Assembly (NCBI GenBank): GCA_019119305.1
Contig: DWXH01000040.1
Location: forward strand, 124,001-188,000
Length of the DNA stretch: 64,000 nt
Source of the DNA: Candidatus Alistipes merdigallinarum
GTDB lineage: Bacteria > Bacteroidota > Bacteroidia > Bacteroidales > Rikenellaceae
Direction: 5' to 3'
Part shown: one piece after another, positions 26,979 through 36,157 of the stretch
How the letters are laid out: every line of letters begins with the position of its first letter
Position numbering within the stretch: the stretch's first letter is position 1
The notes under the pieces: generated by a model
Seen by the model: the letters and a program-made list of their open reading frames with translations, nothing else
Database searches by the model: none
What the model was told of the DNA's origin: nothing
Program-made: the position numbers and the translations under genes

Positions 26979-27263
26979 ATGGATTCATTCCTCATGAATG
27001 ATGAAAAAACGATACAAAACATTGCAAAGACGAAACGATATCCCGTTGTGGCAATCTTTTTGCCTGTTGTCTCAACGATACCGAGAAATGTCATTGCGGC
27101 TATCACTCTCTACTCTCTCCAAAGAGAGTGGCTTCTCATAAAATATACCAGCCGTATTCGCTCCGAATGCCTGAACGAAATAGGCCGGACCTTCTCGGAA
27201 CCGGGAATACGGCCGACCGAAACAGATAACCCGATTAAGAACATAACATTGGAAACAATATGA
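26979..27263 (+). CDS. Small ORF overlapping accC, function unknown
   Basis: A 94-residue frame from ATG 26979 with a hydrophobic segment (VVAIFLPVVSTIPRNVIAAITL) and a polar C-terminus. Its stop overlaps the accC start in an ATGA arrangement (27260-27263), which would couple translation. I do not recognise the protein, and its composition does not strongly favour it as real. It may be leader-region sequence between the riboswitch and accC. An inverted repeat CACTCTCT/AGAGAGTG (27104-27130) lies inside it. Confidence 0.3.
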   Translation: MDSFLMNDEKTIQNIAKTKRYPVVAIFLPVVSTIPRNVIAAITLYSLQREWLLIKYTSRIRSECLNEIGRTFSEPGIRPTETDNPIKNITLETI

Positions 27264-28777
27264 TTGGAAAAATATTGATCGCCAATCGCGGTGAGATCGC
27301 AATCCGGATCATGCGGTCGTGCCGCGAAATGAACATCCGGACGGTAGCCGTCTTCTCGGAGGCCGACCGGACTTCGAAACATGTTTTTTATGCAGACGAA
27401 GCCTATTGCATCGGCGGCGCCGCTTCGAGCGAAAGCTACCTGAACATTGACCGGATTCTGGAAACCGCCAGTCAGTGCGGGGCCGATGCAATCCATCCGG
27501 GATACGGATTCCTTTCGGAAAATGCCGATTTCGCCCGCCGCTGTCAGGAAGCGGGAATCATTTTCATCGGTCCGAGACCCGAAACGATCAAAACGATGGG
27601 CGACAAAATATCCGCACGGCAAAAGATGATCGACGCAGGAGTCCCAGTGGTTCCCGGAACCCGCGAAAACCTCGAATCGGTCGAAGATGCCCGAGAGGTG
27701 TGCCGCAAAGTTGGATTTCCCGTAATGATTAAAGCCTCACAGGGTGGCGGAGGAAAAGGCATGAGGCTTATCCGCAACGAAAGCGAGGTCGAAGAGGCTT
27801 ATCTCGCCGCCAAATCCGAAGCGCTCTCTTCATTCGGCGACGACACGGTATATGTAGAGCGTTTCGTCGAGGAGCCCCACCACATCGAATTCCAGATTTT
27901 GGGAGATACGCACGGCAACGTCATCCACCTTTGTGATCGGGAGTGCTCCGTACAACGGCGTCACCAGAAAATCGTCGAGGAGAGTCCATCGCCATTCGTC
28001 ACGCCCGAACTGCGCGAACGGATGGGGCGCGATGCCGTCGCTGCAGCCACGGCCGTAGGGTATGTCGGAGCAGGGACCATCGAATTCCTTGTCGACAAAG
28101 ATAAAAATTACTTCTTCCTCGAGATGAACACCCGGCTTCAGGTCGAGCACCCCATCACGGAAGAGGTCGTAGGTGTCGATCTGGTCAAGGAGCAGATTTT
28201 CATCGCCGACGGCCAGCCGCTCCGCTATAAACAGTCCGATATCCGGCAGCGCGGACACGCCATCGAGTGCCGGATCTGCGCGGAAGATACCGAAGCCAAC
28301 TTCATGCCTTCACCCGGACAGATCCGACTGCTCGTCGAACCGAGCGGAATCGGTATCCGGCTGGACAGCTACGTCTATGAAAAATACGAAATTCCGATCC
28401 ATTACGACCCGATGATCGGCAAACTGATCGTCTGGGCCACAAACCGACAGTTCGCCATCGAACGGATGTGCCGGGCTCTGGACGAATACAAAATCACCGG
28501 AATCAAAAACAACATCACCTATCTGCACTCGATCATGCAGGTGGACGATTTCGTCCGCGGCAACTACAACACCTCGTTCATCGAGAAGCATGCGGAAGAG
28601 CTCATCGCCTCCCACACGCCGCAGGATAAGGAGGCTGAGGATATGACCCTGATCGCCGCCTTCGTCAATTATATGGTATTCATGGAGGATTCTGGAGCCG
28701 CTGCGGCAGCCCCGCAACAGACCGTAACCAGCCGCTGGCGCGAATACGGGAAACGCAAAGGGGTCAAGAGTTTTTAA
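27260..28777 (+). CDS. accC: Biotin carboxylase subunit of acyl-CoA carboxylase
   Basis: A 505-residue ATP-grasp enzyme that carboxylates biotin on the carrier protein using ATP and bicarbonate. Visible are KILIANRGEIAIRI at the N-terminus, the glycine-rich loop GGGGKG (162-167) and the active-site EMNTRLQVEHP (288-298). It is longer than the roughly 450 residues of fatty-acid AccC and continues into a C-terminal region also seen in propionyl-CoA/pyruvate carboxylase subunits. The next genes are the biotin carrier (28798) and the carboxyltransferase (29323). The carboxyltransferase sequence favours propionyl-CoA carboxylase over acetyl-CoA carboxylase. Confidence 0.92.
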   Translation: MIGKILIANRGEIAIRIMRSCREMNIRTVAVFSEADRTSKHVFYADEAYCIGGAASSESYLNIDRILETASQCGADAIHPGYGFLSENADFARRCQEAGIIFIGPRPETIKTMGDKISARQKMIDAGVPVVPGTRENLESVEDAREVCRKVGFPVMIKASQGGGGKGMRLIRNESEVEEAYLAAKSEALSSFGDDTVYVERFVEEPHHIEFQILGDTHGNVIHLCDRECSVQRRHQKIVEESPSPFVTPELRERMGRDAVAAATAVGYVGAGTIEFLVDKDKNYFFLEMNTRLQVEHPITEEVVGVDLVKEQIFIADGQPLRYKQSDIRQRGHAIECRICAEDTEANFMPSPGQIRLLVEPSGIGIRLDSYVYEKYEIPIHYDPMIGKLIVWATNRQFAIERMCRALDEYKITGIKNNITYLHSIMQVDDFVRGNYNTSFIEKHAEELIASHTPQDKEAEDMTLIAAFVNYMVFMEDSGAAAAAPQQTVTSRWREYGKRKGVKSF

Positions 28778-28797
28778 CCTAACTTAGACAAACAGAG

Positions 28798-29319
28798 ATG
28801 GAAGTTCATATAGGAGACCGTATCGCCGACATCGAATTGTTGGAAAAGAACGGAAACAACGTACAAGTATCGATCGACGGAGAGATCTTCAACGTCGATA
28901 TGACCATGACCGACAACGGAAGCTGTTCGATTCTGCACAACGGCAAATCGTACAACATGGAGGTGCTTCGGTCCGAAAACGGGAAAAACTATAAAGTCAA
29001 CTGGCTCTTCAGCTCATTCGACGTAAGTGTCGTCGATGCCCAGGCGAAATACCTGCAAAGCCGCCGCAGCAACGACACCCGTCAGGACGACAACCTTTGT
29101 GCCCCGATGCCTGGGAAAGTCGTCAAGATCGAAGTGAATGCAGGCGATACGGTACAGGCTGGCAGTACGGTCATCGTTTTCGAGGCGATGAAGATGCAAA
29201 GCTATCTGAAAGTAACGGAAGATTGTATCGTAAAGGAGATTCTCGTCTCGGAAGGCGATTCGGCCGCCAGCGGACAACTGCTGATGAAATTGGATATTTT
29301 GAAAAACACGGAGGAGTAA
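28798..29319 (+). CDS. Biotin carrier protein of acyl-CoA carboxylase
   Basis: A 173-residue carrier. The C-terminal biotinyl domain (about 95-170) has PMPGKVVKIEVNAGDTV and FEAMKM (residues 128-133), with biotinylation expected on Lys132. The N-terminal half has a preceding strand-rich region not found in minimal carriers, including QVSIDGEIFNVD, of the kind seen in carboxylase carriers. It follows accC by 20 bases and precedes the carboxyltransferase by 3 bases. The bioB/bioD genes in the same window supply the cofactor. Confidence 0.92.
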   Translation: MEVHIGDRIADIELLEKNGNNVQVSIDGEIFNVDMTMTDNGSCSILHNGKSYNMEVLRSENGKNYKVNWLFSSFDVSVVDAQAKYLQSRRSNDTRQDDNLCAPMPGKVVKIEVNAGDTVQAGSTVIVFEAMKMQSYLKVTEDCIVKEILVSEGDSAASGQLLMKLDILKNTEE

Positions 29320-29322
29320 ACT

Positions 29323-30855
29323 ATGGAAAAGGAACAGACATATCAGGATTTCGAACAACGGAACAAGGCCGCCGAGCTGGGCGGTGGTAGCGACAAACTG
29401 CAAAAACAGCACGACGCCGGTAAAATGACGGCACGTGAACGGATCGAGATGCTCCTCGACAAGGGAACTTTCGTCGAAATCGATAAATTTGTTACGCACC
29501 GCTGTACGAACTTCGGAATGGACAAACACAAAATTCCGGGCGACGGTGTGGTTTCCGGTTACGGAAAGATCGACGGACGGCAGGTATTCGTCTATGCATA
29601 CGACTTCACGGTATACGGCGGATCGCTCAGCAGCGCCAACGCCGCAAAGATCGTAAAGATCCAAACGATGGCCCTCAAGAACGGAGCACCCGTAATCGCA
29701 CTGAACGACTCGGGCGGAGCCCGGATTCAGGAAGGGGTCGAAAGCCTGACCGGATATGCCAACATATTTTTCCAGAATACCATCGCATCGGGAGTGATCC
29801 CTCAGATCTCAGCCATTCTGGGTCCCTGCGCCGGGGGAGCCTGCTACTCCCCCGCCCTGACCGACTTCATCTTCATGGTCAACGAAAAGAGCCACATGTT
29901 CGTCACCGGTCCGGACGTAGTGAAGACCGTAACCCACGAAGTAGTCACTAAAGAGGAGCTCGGTGGTGCCTATACCCACAGCAGCAAAAGCGGTGTGGCC
30001 CACTTCATGGGCAACAGCGAAGAGGAGGTGCTGATGGGCATCCGCGAACTGTTCAGTTTCCTACCTTCGAACAATATGGAAGATGCCCCGAGCGTTCCGA
30101 CTTCCGACGACATACACCGAGAGGATGAACGGCTCGACACGATCATCCCGGCCGATCCCAATGTGCCTTACGATGTAAAAGAGATCATCGAATCGGTTGT
30201 GGACGACCACTACTTCTTCGAAATCATGCCCCACTTCGCACAAAACGTGGTGATCGGATTCGCACGACTGGCCGGACGGACTGTCGGTATCGTAGCCAAC
30301 CAACCAGCCTTCTTGGCCGGCGTACTGGACATCGACGCTTCGGACAAAGCGGCCCGGTTCATCCGTTTCTGCGACTGCTTCAACATTCCGCTCATTACGC
30401 TGGAGGACGTTCCGGGTTTCCTTCCCGGATGTACACAGGAGCACAACGGAATCATCCGTCACGGAGCAAAAATCGTCTACGCCTATGTCGAAGCGACCGT
30501 TCCGAAAATTACGCTCATCCTGCGTAAAGCCTACGGAGGTGCCTATATCGTCATGTCGAGCAAACAGACCGGTTCGGACGTCAACCTCTCCTACCCTTCG
30601 GCCGAAATCGCCGTTATGGGAGCGGAAGGCGCCGTAAATATCCTCTACCGCAACATGAGCGAAGAGGAGAAGAAACAGGCCATCGAAGAGTACCGCACGA
30701 ACTTCGCCAATCCGTACAAAGCTGCCGAATTGGGATATATCGACGAAATTATCCTGCCGAGACAAACTCGTGCCAAACTGATTCAGGCACTCGATATGAC
30801 CCACAACAAAATCCGGAGCAATCCACCGAAAAAACACGGCAACATGCCGTTATAA
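29323..30855 (+). CDS. Carboxyltransferase subunit (propionyl-CoA carboxylase / methylmalonyl-CoA decarboxylase type)
   Basis: A 510-residue carboxyltransferase with the two crotonase-fold halves of the PccB/MmdA family. The first half includes DFTVYGGSLSSANAAKI, NDSGGARIQEG and GPCAGGACYSPALTDF. The second includes GFARLAGRTVGIVANQP, FIRFCDCFNIPLITLEDVPGF and MSSKQTGSDVNLSYP. It transfers carboxyl from biotin to propionyl-CoA, or removes it from methylmalonyl-CoA. No membrane OadB/OadG-like sodium-pump subunit is encoded nearby, so a soluble complex with AccC and the carrier is preferred. The direction of the reaction in vivo is not decidable from sequence. Confidence 0.92.
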   Translation: MEKEQTYQDFEQRNKAAELGGGSDKLQKQHDAGKMTARERIEMLLDKGTFVEIDKFVTHRCTNFGMDKHKIPGDGVVSGYGKIDGRQVFVYAYDFTVYGGSLSSANAAKIVKIQTMALKNGAPVIALNDSGGARIQEGVESLTGYANIFFQNTIASGVIPQISAILGPCAGGACYSPALTDFIFMVNEKSHMFVTGPDVVKTVTHEVVTKEELGGAYTHSSKSGVAHFMGNSEEEVLMGIRELFSFLPSNNMEDAPSVPTSDDIHREDERLDTIIPADPNVPYDVKEIIESVVDDHYFFEIMPHFAQNVVIGFARLAGRTVGIVANQPAFLAGVLDIDASDKAARFIRFCDCFNIPLITLEDVPGFLPGCTQEHNGIIRHGAKIVYAYVEATVPKITLILRKAYGGAYIVMSSKQTGSDVNLSYPSAEIAVMGAEGAVNILYRNMSEEEKKQAIEEYRTNFANPYKAAELGYIDEIILPRQTRAKLIQALDMTHNKIRSNPPKKHGNMPL

Positions 30856-30870
30856 TTCATCTTCTTAACT

Positions 30871-30913
30871 TATTAATACAAAGGATGTATTTTTCACATC
30901 CTTTGTATTAATA
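30871..30913 (+). terminator. Hairpin after the acyl-CoA carboxylase operon
   Basis: TATTAATACAAAGGATG (30871-30887) pairs with CATCCTTTGTATTAATA (30897-30913), a 17-pair stem or more, with a T-rich loop. It has no long T-run after it, so it may also be an mRNA end-stabiliser. Confidence 0.7.
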
Positions 30914-31059
30914 TCCACCTGTAAATCAGCAATATTTTTACGACATCGAATTTTTCACAGATTCAAATGCACCCCAATACACCACCAACCTCCCCTCAAT
31001 AGTAATATTTTCTAAAAAAACTATCAATTTTTCATAAAAACGCAGATAGAGATAATCGA

Positions 31060-31067
31060 TAATTTTG
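31060..31067 (+). promoter_or_regulatory. -7 element before the beta-helix lipoprotein
   Basis: TAATTTTG, an exact TAnnTTTG match, 30 bases before the ATG at 31098. No -33 element is clear. Confidence 0.45.
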
Positions 31068-31097
31068 CTTCAAAACTAATCTTTTTATATCTGCTTT

Positions 31098-34000
31098 ATG
31101 AAAAAAACCTATCTATCTATCCTGTCATTGGCTACAATGGCTTTGGTTTTCAGCTCTTGCCAGCGCGATGAGCTCGAATCTAACGTAGTGGGCGGTGAAG
31201 TGGAAATCTCACTCTCCGCAGGACTCCCCTACGGACTGACAACCTACGGCCCCTCCCAACTGGGCGGCGCAACTAACGTCAACCAGGACGAGTACGACCT
31301 CAGGTACATCCTCGAAGTATGGACCGACGAAGCAACCCCACAACTCGCCTACAAAGAGATCATAACCGAAGACAACTTCGGCGGCGTGACTTTCAAGGCC
31401 CGCTTACTGGCAAAGAAATACAACTTTGTTTTTTGGGCAGACTTCGTCAATGAAGGTGGAGAAGACAATCTGGTGTACAATGCGGACGAACTTACGGCAA
31501 TTACCTATGCCGATCTGACCGACAGACGCGCTGGGCAGGATCTTGCTGACGCCTATTATGCAGTAGTCCCGGTTGATCTAACCACAGCTGGCCAAACCAT
31601 GAAGCAAGTGACCCTCAAACGCCCGTTCGGTAAAATCCGTCTGATCGCAACCGATCAGTTGAGCGGTAATTTGCAAACGGAGAGACCGTCATCTACCGAA
31701 GTCGTATACGGTAATTACAACGTTCCTACGACATTCAATGCCCTTACCAAAGAGGCTTCGGGATCTGCCGCCGCCGGATCATACATCTTTACACCCCAAA
31801 CGGAAGAGTATGTTCTGAACGGAACTGCCCAAAACAAAACAGGGTATGTTCTCGGATATGACTATATTTTCTCCTCCGACGAGGTTCCCTCTTATGCTTT
31901 CAATGTAACTGTAAAAAGCGAAAGCGGACAGATCGGTTATAGAGAACTGTCGAATATCCCGGTTGCCGAGAACAAGCTCACGACGGTTATCGGAAACTTC
32001 TACACCAACGAAGGAGCGCTGGACGTTATCGTAGAGGATCCGTTCGATAATGAAGAAAGTTTCGATGTTCCCGAGAGCACTACGGTCAACTCGTCCGCCG
32101 CACTCCAAGATGCCATCGATGCAGCCGCCGACGGTGATATCATTATCATAGCTCCCGGAACCTACGGGGCATTCACCCCGGCTCAATCGACCCAAAGCCA
32201 GAACTATTTCCAACTGCCTACGGACAAAAATCTGATATTCCGTGGAGCCAATGCCGGCATAGACCCCAATACCGGAACAAGAGGTGAAGAGACAGTCGTT
32301 ACAATACCGTTCACGTATGCCCATACTACAAAAACTACGGCAGACTTTACTTTTGACGGATTGACCTTCACCGAACAAGGACAGATCTCTGTCGGGAAAG
32401 AAAGCGGAGCAAACCTTACGTTCACAAACAACATCGTAAAAGACCAAACCCGTACAGTTGATGCGAACAATGCGTTCTTTGCGACACCATATACGTATGG
32501 CGCCAGCTTCACCATGGGCGATATCGTTGTCGAAAACAACTTGTTGGATGGAGCAGGACTGGGTACGACCAATTCCTGCGGATTCAGAATGTGGGGAATC
32601 GCCAATGCCACTTTCAAAAATAACGTATTCAAAAACTTTACGCACTCTGCCGCTCAATTCGACAATGTATCCGGAGATCTGAATCTGGACGGAAACAGCT
32701 TCGAGAACTGCGACAACTATAAATTCAGAGTACAAGTCATCAATATCGACGGAGAACGCAACTACGGATCGAACGAGGGCGACGTAACCGAAAAAGGGTT
32801 CTTCAAGATCGAAAGGACCGGAACAGGTTATGATTCGTTTGCAGATGTTCTGGCTGCCGCACAGGCTAATGATGTGATCCTGATTGCAGAAGGCGAATAT
32901 GGGTTAAATCAGGATATCACCAGCGCTGCAGGAGAAAATCAGAAGTTCTACCTCCCGATCGAAACACAAGGGCTGACGCTCAAAGGAAAAGGAAGTGCTG
33001 AAAACACCATCGTATACGGCTCGGAGATAACTCCGAACGGCGGTTGGGGAACCCAAACGACTTTTATTATTTTCGCAGAGGACGTCACGATCAGCAACCT
33101 GACTCTGATGCCCAAACAGGAGACCAACAAATTGATCGAAATTCGGGCTAACGGATTCGAATTGAGCGACTGTATCGTCGTTCCCAATTCAATAGTCGAT
33201 GGGGCATCTCTCACCGATGCGGCTTCTGTATACTTTGCTGAAGACGTTACAAGCGGGACCATCAGGAACAACAAATTCGAATATGGAAATATCGCCTTCG
33301 ACGGCATCATGGACGGCACATTCACCATTGAAGGTAATACATTCGATAAATTCAACCAATGGGAGGATACGCTATACCCGACATTTACCTGCTCGTATTG
33401 GGGTAGCGGCAAAGAGGTGTACAAATCCAAAATGGTTGTAAACATCAAGAACAACACATTCACCAACGTGGAACCGCTCGGAGCGACCAACGACATCCCG
33501 GTAGTAAGAGCTTCATACGGTATTTTCAATCTGGACGGTAACTCATTCCCGACAGATGGTGTTTACTGGAAATCGGCTCCGGGCACGAACATCCCGAACT
33601 CGTTCGGTGCGGTATATGTGGACTACAACTCCGTGATAGATCGCGTATGGGGCAATGACCCTGACCCTGAAACTGGGTCTCCTTATTATGGTCTGCCGCA
33701 AAGCTTTGCTATATCAAACGATATGGTAGAATTGGAGACTACAACATCGAAAAGATGGCAGGGCTATACGGCAAAAACTGTCGGTATGCAGACGTCGTCC
33801 TATTGGGAGATAGCATCTACCCTTACACTTACCGGAGATGATCAACAGGTAAGCAAGTGCATTTCTCTGTATCTTGATTATGAGTATGTTGAGTTTAGGT
33901 TCGTACAGGACGTGAATGGTAATCGCTCATGGCAATATTGGATGCCTCAGACTGCTTATGATGGTGATGGAGAGTATATGAAAATTTCTGATGAATTGGG

Positions 34001-34199
34001 GATCCCAACAGAAAAGGGAGAATATGAGATTAAGATCACTTTCAATGGAGGTATCATCACTCATTTAATCAATGGTAAAGAGGTTGGTTCCTATAATCTG
34101 GGTGAAAAAAAGACCAAAATCGGGACAGTCAGCTTAATTTCGTGGGGCTACGATCAAAGTTACAAAACGACATGGAGTTATCCTGTTGTCAGATACTAA
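31098..34199 (+). CDS. Large lipoprotein: fimbrillin-like N-domain, duplicated beta-helix, C-terminal domain
   Basis: A 1033-residue exported lipoprotein (MKKTYLSILSLATMALVFSSC, Cys21). Residues 25-320 look like a DUF6562/fimbrillin-type Bacteroidetes surface domain. Two similar parallel beta-helix units follow, beginning near residues 331 (SAALQDAIDAAADGDIIIIA) and 577 (FADVLAAAQANDVILIAEGE). They share the pattern (D/N)xIxIAxGxY and FYLP/FQLP, so they arose by duplication. The last 120 residues are a separate strand-rich domain whose codons turn noticeably A/T-rich from about 33835. No catalytic residues are identifiable. A binding or pectate-lyase-like surface role is possible. Confidence 0.7.
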   Translation: MKKTYLSILSLATMALVFSSCQRDELESNVVGGEVEISLSAGLPYGLTTYGPSQLGGATNVNQDEYDLRYILEVWTDEATPQLAYKEIITEDNFGGVTFKARLLAKKYNFVFWADFVNEGGEDNLVYNADELTAITYADLTDRRAGQDLADAYYAVVPVDLTTAGQTMKQVTLKRPFGKIRLIATDQLSGNLQTERPSSTEVVYGNYNVPTTFNALTKEASGSAAAGSYIFTPQTEEYVLNGTAQNKTGYVLGYDYIFSSDEVPSYAFNVTVKSESGQIGYRELSNIPVAENKLTTVIGNFYTNEGALDVIVEDPFDNEESFDVPESTTVNSSAALQDAIDAAADGDIIIIAPGTYGAFTPAQSTQSQNYFQLPTDKNLIFRGANAGIDPNTGTRGEETVVTIPFTYAHTTKTTADFTFDGLTFTEQGQISVGKESGANLTFTNNIVKDQTRTVDANNAFFATPYTYGASFTMGDIVVENNLLDGAGLGTTNSCGFRMWGIANATFKNNVFKNFTHSAAQFDNVSGDLNLDGNSFENCDNYKFRVQVINIDGERNYGSNEGDVTEKGFFKIERTGTGYDSFADVLAAAQANDVILIAEGEYGLNQDITSAAGENQKFYLPIETQGLTLKGKGSAENTIVYGSEITPNGGWGTQTTFIIFAEDVTISNLTLMPKQETNKLIEIRANGFELSDCIVVPNSIVDGASLTDAASVYFAEDVTSGTIRNNKFEYGNIAFDGIMDGTFTIEGNTFDKFNQWEDTLYPTFTCSYWGSGKEVYKSKMVVNIKNNTFTNVEPLGATNDIPVVRASYGIFNLDGNSFPTDGVYWKSAPGTNIPNSFGAVYVDYNSVIDRVWGNDPDPETGSPYYGLPQSFAISNDMVELETTTSKRWQGYTAKTVGMQTSSYWEIASTLTLTGDDQQVSKCISLYLDYEYVEFRFVQDVNGNRSWQYWMPQTAYDGDGEYMKISDELGIPTEKGEYEIKITFNGGIITHLINGKEVGSYNLGEKKTKIGTVSLISWGYDQSYKTTWSYPVVRY

Positions 34200-34220
34200 C
34201 TAATAATACTTCAACTGTGA

Positions 34221-34257
34221 TAAGGGGCTGCATAAATATATGCAGCCCCTTATGTTT
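34221..34257 (+). terminator. Terminator after the beta-helix gene
   Basis: TAAGGGGCTGCATA at 34221-34234 pairs perfectly with TATGCAGCCCCTTA at 34239-34252 across a four-base loop. TGTTTTAA follows. Confidence 0.87.
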
Positions 34258-34321
34258 TAATTGATTTATACCGTGCGATACAAATAATTCGAGATTTTTT
34301 CCTTTCCAAACACCGGGATCG

Positions 34322-35479
34322 TCAGCTCGTTTTTTTCACCTCACGGATCAGCCACACCATATAAAGCCACACAAGAATCAATACGGCCATAGCCGCACTC
34401 TGCGTACCGAACCATCCGGTAACCACACCCAGAATCGGTGGAAGCACCGCTCCCCCGGCAATCCCGGCAATCAACAGGGCCGAAACCTCGTTCGCCCGAT
34501 CGGGACGCCGTTGCAACGACAGCGAAAAAATGATCGAAAAGAGGTTTGCATACCCGATTCCAAACACAACAACACTAAACAGGATAAACCACAAATTACC
34601 CGTCAAAAGGACCAATATCAATCCGGCCAAAGCAATGTAAACGCTGTAGGCAAAGAATTTCCGTTCGGGATATTTCATCAGCAAAATCCCCCCGCAGAAA
34701 GCGCCGAGCATCCGGGCAAAAAAGTAAACGCTGTTACCCAAACCGGCATCGGCCCGCACGAGTCCGCAACGCTCCATCAGAAATTCCGGGAAAGTGACAT
34801 TGACACCTACATCCGCTCCCACAAGGACCAAAATCCCTACGAAATAGAGGACGATCCGCCGATCCCGGAAGAGTTCAAGCGTGGCCCGGAACGAGATCTC
34901 GGCATGCTCCTGACGCACTTCATCTACCGACGTCAGCCACAGCCAAATCAGTGCCAGCAACGACATCCCCGCATAGATCGGAAACACCAGTTTCCATCCG
35001 AACGCCGTTCCCGAAGCCCACGCCACGATGAAAGGCCCGGCAAAAGAGCTGACCGCCTTGACAAATTGTCCCAATGTGAGCGTCCCGGTCACCTTCCCAC
35101 TGCCGACGACATCGGTCACCAGCGGATTCAACGACACCTGAAGCAGCGTATTAGCCATACCGAGCAGTCCGAACGCCACCATAACCGATGCAAAATCATA
35201 GACCACCACCGGTACGATCATCGCCACAACATGCAATAGGAAACTCAACAAAACGGTGTTCTTACGCCCGATACGATTCATCAGCATTCCTGTCGGAACC
35301 GCAAGGACCAGAAACCAGAAAAAACAGGACAATGAAAGCAGATTAGCCTGCGTATCGCTCAGGTAGGAGAAATCGGCCTTGACATTACTGGTCCCTACCC
35401 CGATGATATCGACGAATCCCATGATAAAAAACCCGAACATAACGGGAAACAACCGGACTAAAGAGAACTCTTTTTTCAT
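34322..35479 (-). CDS. MFS transporter, probably for a sugar
   Basis: A 385-residue inner-membrane carrier with about twelve hydrophobic helices. The loop between helices 2 and 3 has the MFS motif (MLMNRIGRKNTVL), and there is a related second-half repeat. It closes the minus-strand operon GH78-GH2-ROK-GmhA-MFS, 83 bases after gmhA. By context it most likely brings in the sugar or oligosaccharide released by the glycosidases. The sequence itself does not name the substrate. Confidence 0.85.
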   Translation of the reverse strand: MKKEFSLVRLFPVMFGFFIMGFVDIIGVGTSNVKADFSYLSDTQANLLSLSCFFWFLVLAVPTGMLMNRIGRKNTVLLSFLLHVVAMIVPVVVYDFASVMVAFGLLGMANTLLQVSLNPLVTDVVGSGKVTGTLTLGQFVKAVSSFAGPFIVAWASGTAFGWKLVFPIYAGMSLLALIWLWLTSVDEVRQEHAEISFRATLELFRDRRIVLYFVGILVLVGADVGVNVTFPEFLMERCGLVRADAGLGNSVYFFARMLGAFCGGILLMKYPERKFFAYSVYIALAGLILVLLTGNLWFILFSVVVFGIGYANLFSIIFSLSLQRRPDRANEVSALLIAGIAGGAVLPPILGVVTGWFGTQSAAMAVLILVWLYMVWLIREVKKTS

Positions 35480-35562
35480 GTAATATTTTTTAGCTCATTA
35501 ATTAATCGAAATATACCAGCGACAATGCACTTGTACTTGTCGCCGTAAATAAATCAAACTGG

Positions 35563-36153
35563 CTAATGATCCGCACCGTTTTCCCCGACAGCAGCCTCCA
35601 ACGCCTCGATCATGATATGAATCGCCTTAATGTGAATCTCCTGGATACGGTCCGAATGGGGAGCGACCGGAGCACATATCGCCACATCCGCCGATTCAGA
35701 GAGCCGATTCGACCCTTTCACCGTCAACGCCACTACCCGCATGCCACACGCCCGGGCCCGCTGCACTGCCCGGACCACATTTTCCGAGTTACCGCTTGTA
35801 CTGATCGCCAGCAGCACATCTCCCTTACGGCCGAACGCTTCGACCCATCGGGCAAAAATATCATCAAAACTGAAATCGTTACCCACACAAGTCATGTAGG
35901 CCGGATCGTTGATCGCCATTGCCGGATAGGGACGACGATCGCAACGGAACCGTCCGGTAAGCTCTTCGGCAAAATGGGTCGCATCACACAGCGATCCGCC
36001 GTTGCCGCAACTGATGATCTTTCCGCCCGACAACAAGGCTTCCGCAAAAATTTCAACCGCACGTTCCATCGCCCCTACGGTCTGCGGATCAGAAACAAAC
36101 GCATGGAGGATGCGTTCCGCTTCGTGCAAACTATTCTCTATACTTGTCTTCAT
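35563..36153 (-). CDS. gmhA: Sedoheptulose-7-phosphate isomerase-type SIS protein (GmhA family)
   Basis: A 196-residue SIS-domain isomerase. In known GmhA enzymes a zinc site uses His61, Glu65, Gln172 and His180. The aligned residues here are His60, Glu64, Gln171 and His179 (THFAEEL and QEIHIKAIH), all present. Other family marks are CGNGGSLCDA, TCVGNDFSFDD and STSGNSENV. GmhA normally makes heptose-7-phosphate for lipopolysaccharide. Here it sits between a ROK kinase gene (4 bases apart) and an MFS transporter, in an operon of glycosidases. A catabolic phosphosugar isomerase role is therefore likely but unproven. Confidence 0.88.
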   Translation of the reverse strand: MKTSIENSLHEAERILHAFVSDPQTVGAMERAVEIFAEALLSGGKIISCGNGGSLCDATHFAEELTGRFRCDRRPYPAMAINDPAYMTCVGNDFSFDDIFARWVEAFGRKGDVLLAISTSGNSENVVRAVQRARACGMRVVALTVKGSNRLSESADVAICAPVAPHSDRIQEIHIKAIHIMIEALEAAVGENGADH

Positions 36154-36157
36154 AAAA

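Noticed and set aside
27104..27130. CACTCTCT/AGAGAGTG inverted repeat as a terminator before accC
   Set aside because: No T-run follows on the plus strand and the loop is A/C/T-rich, so it is only noted.
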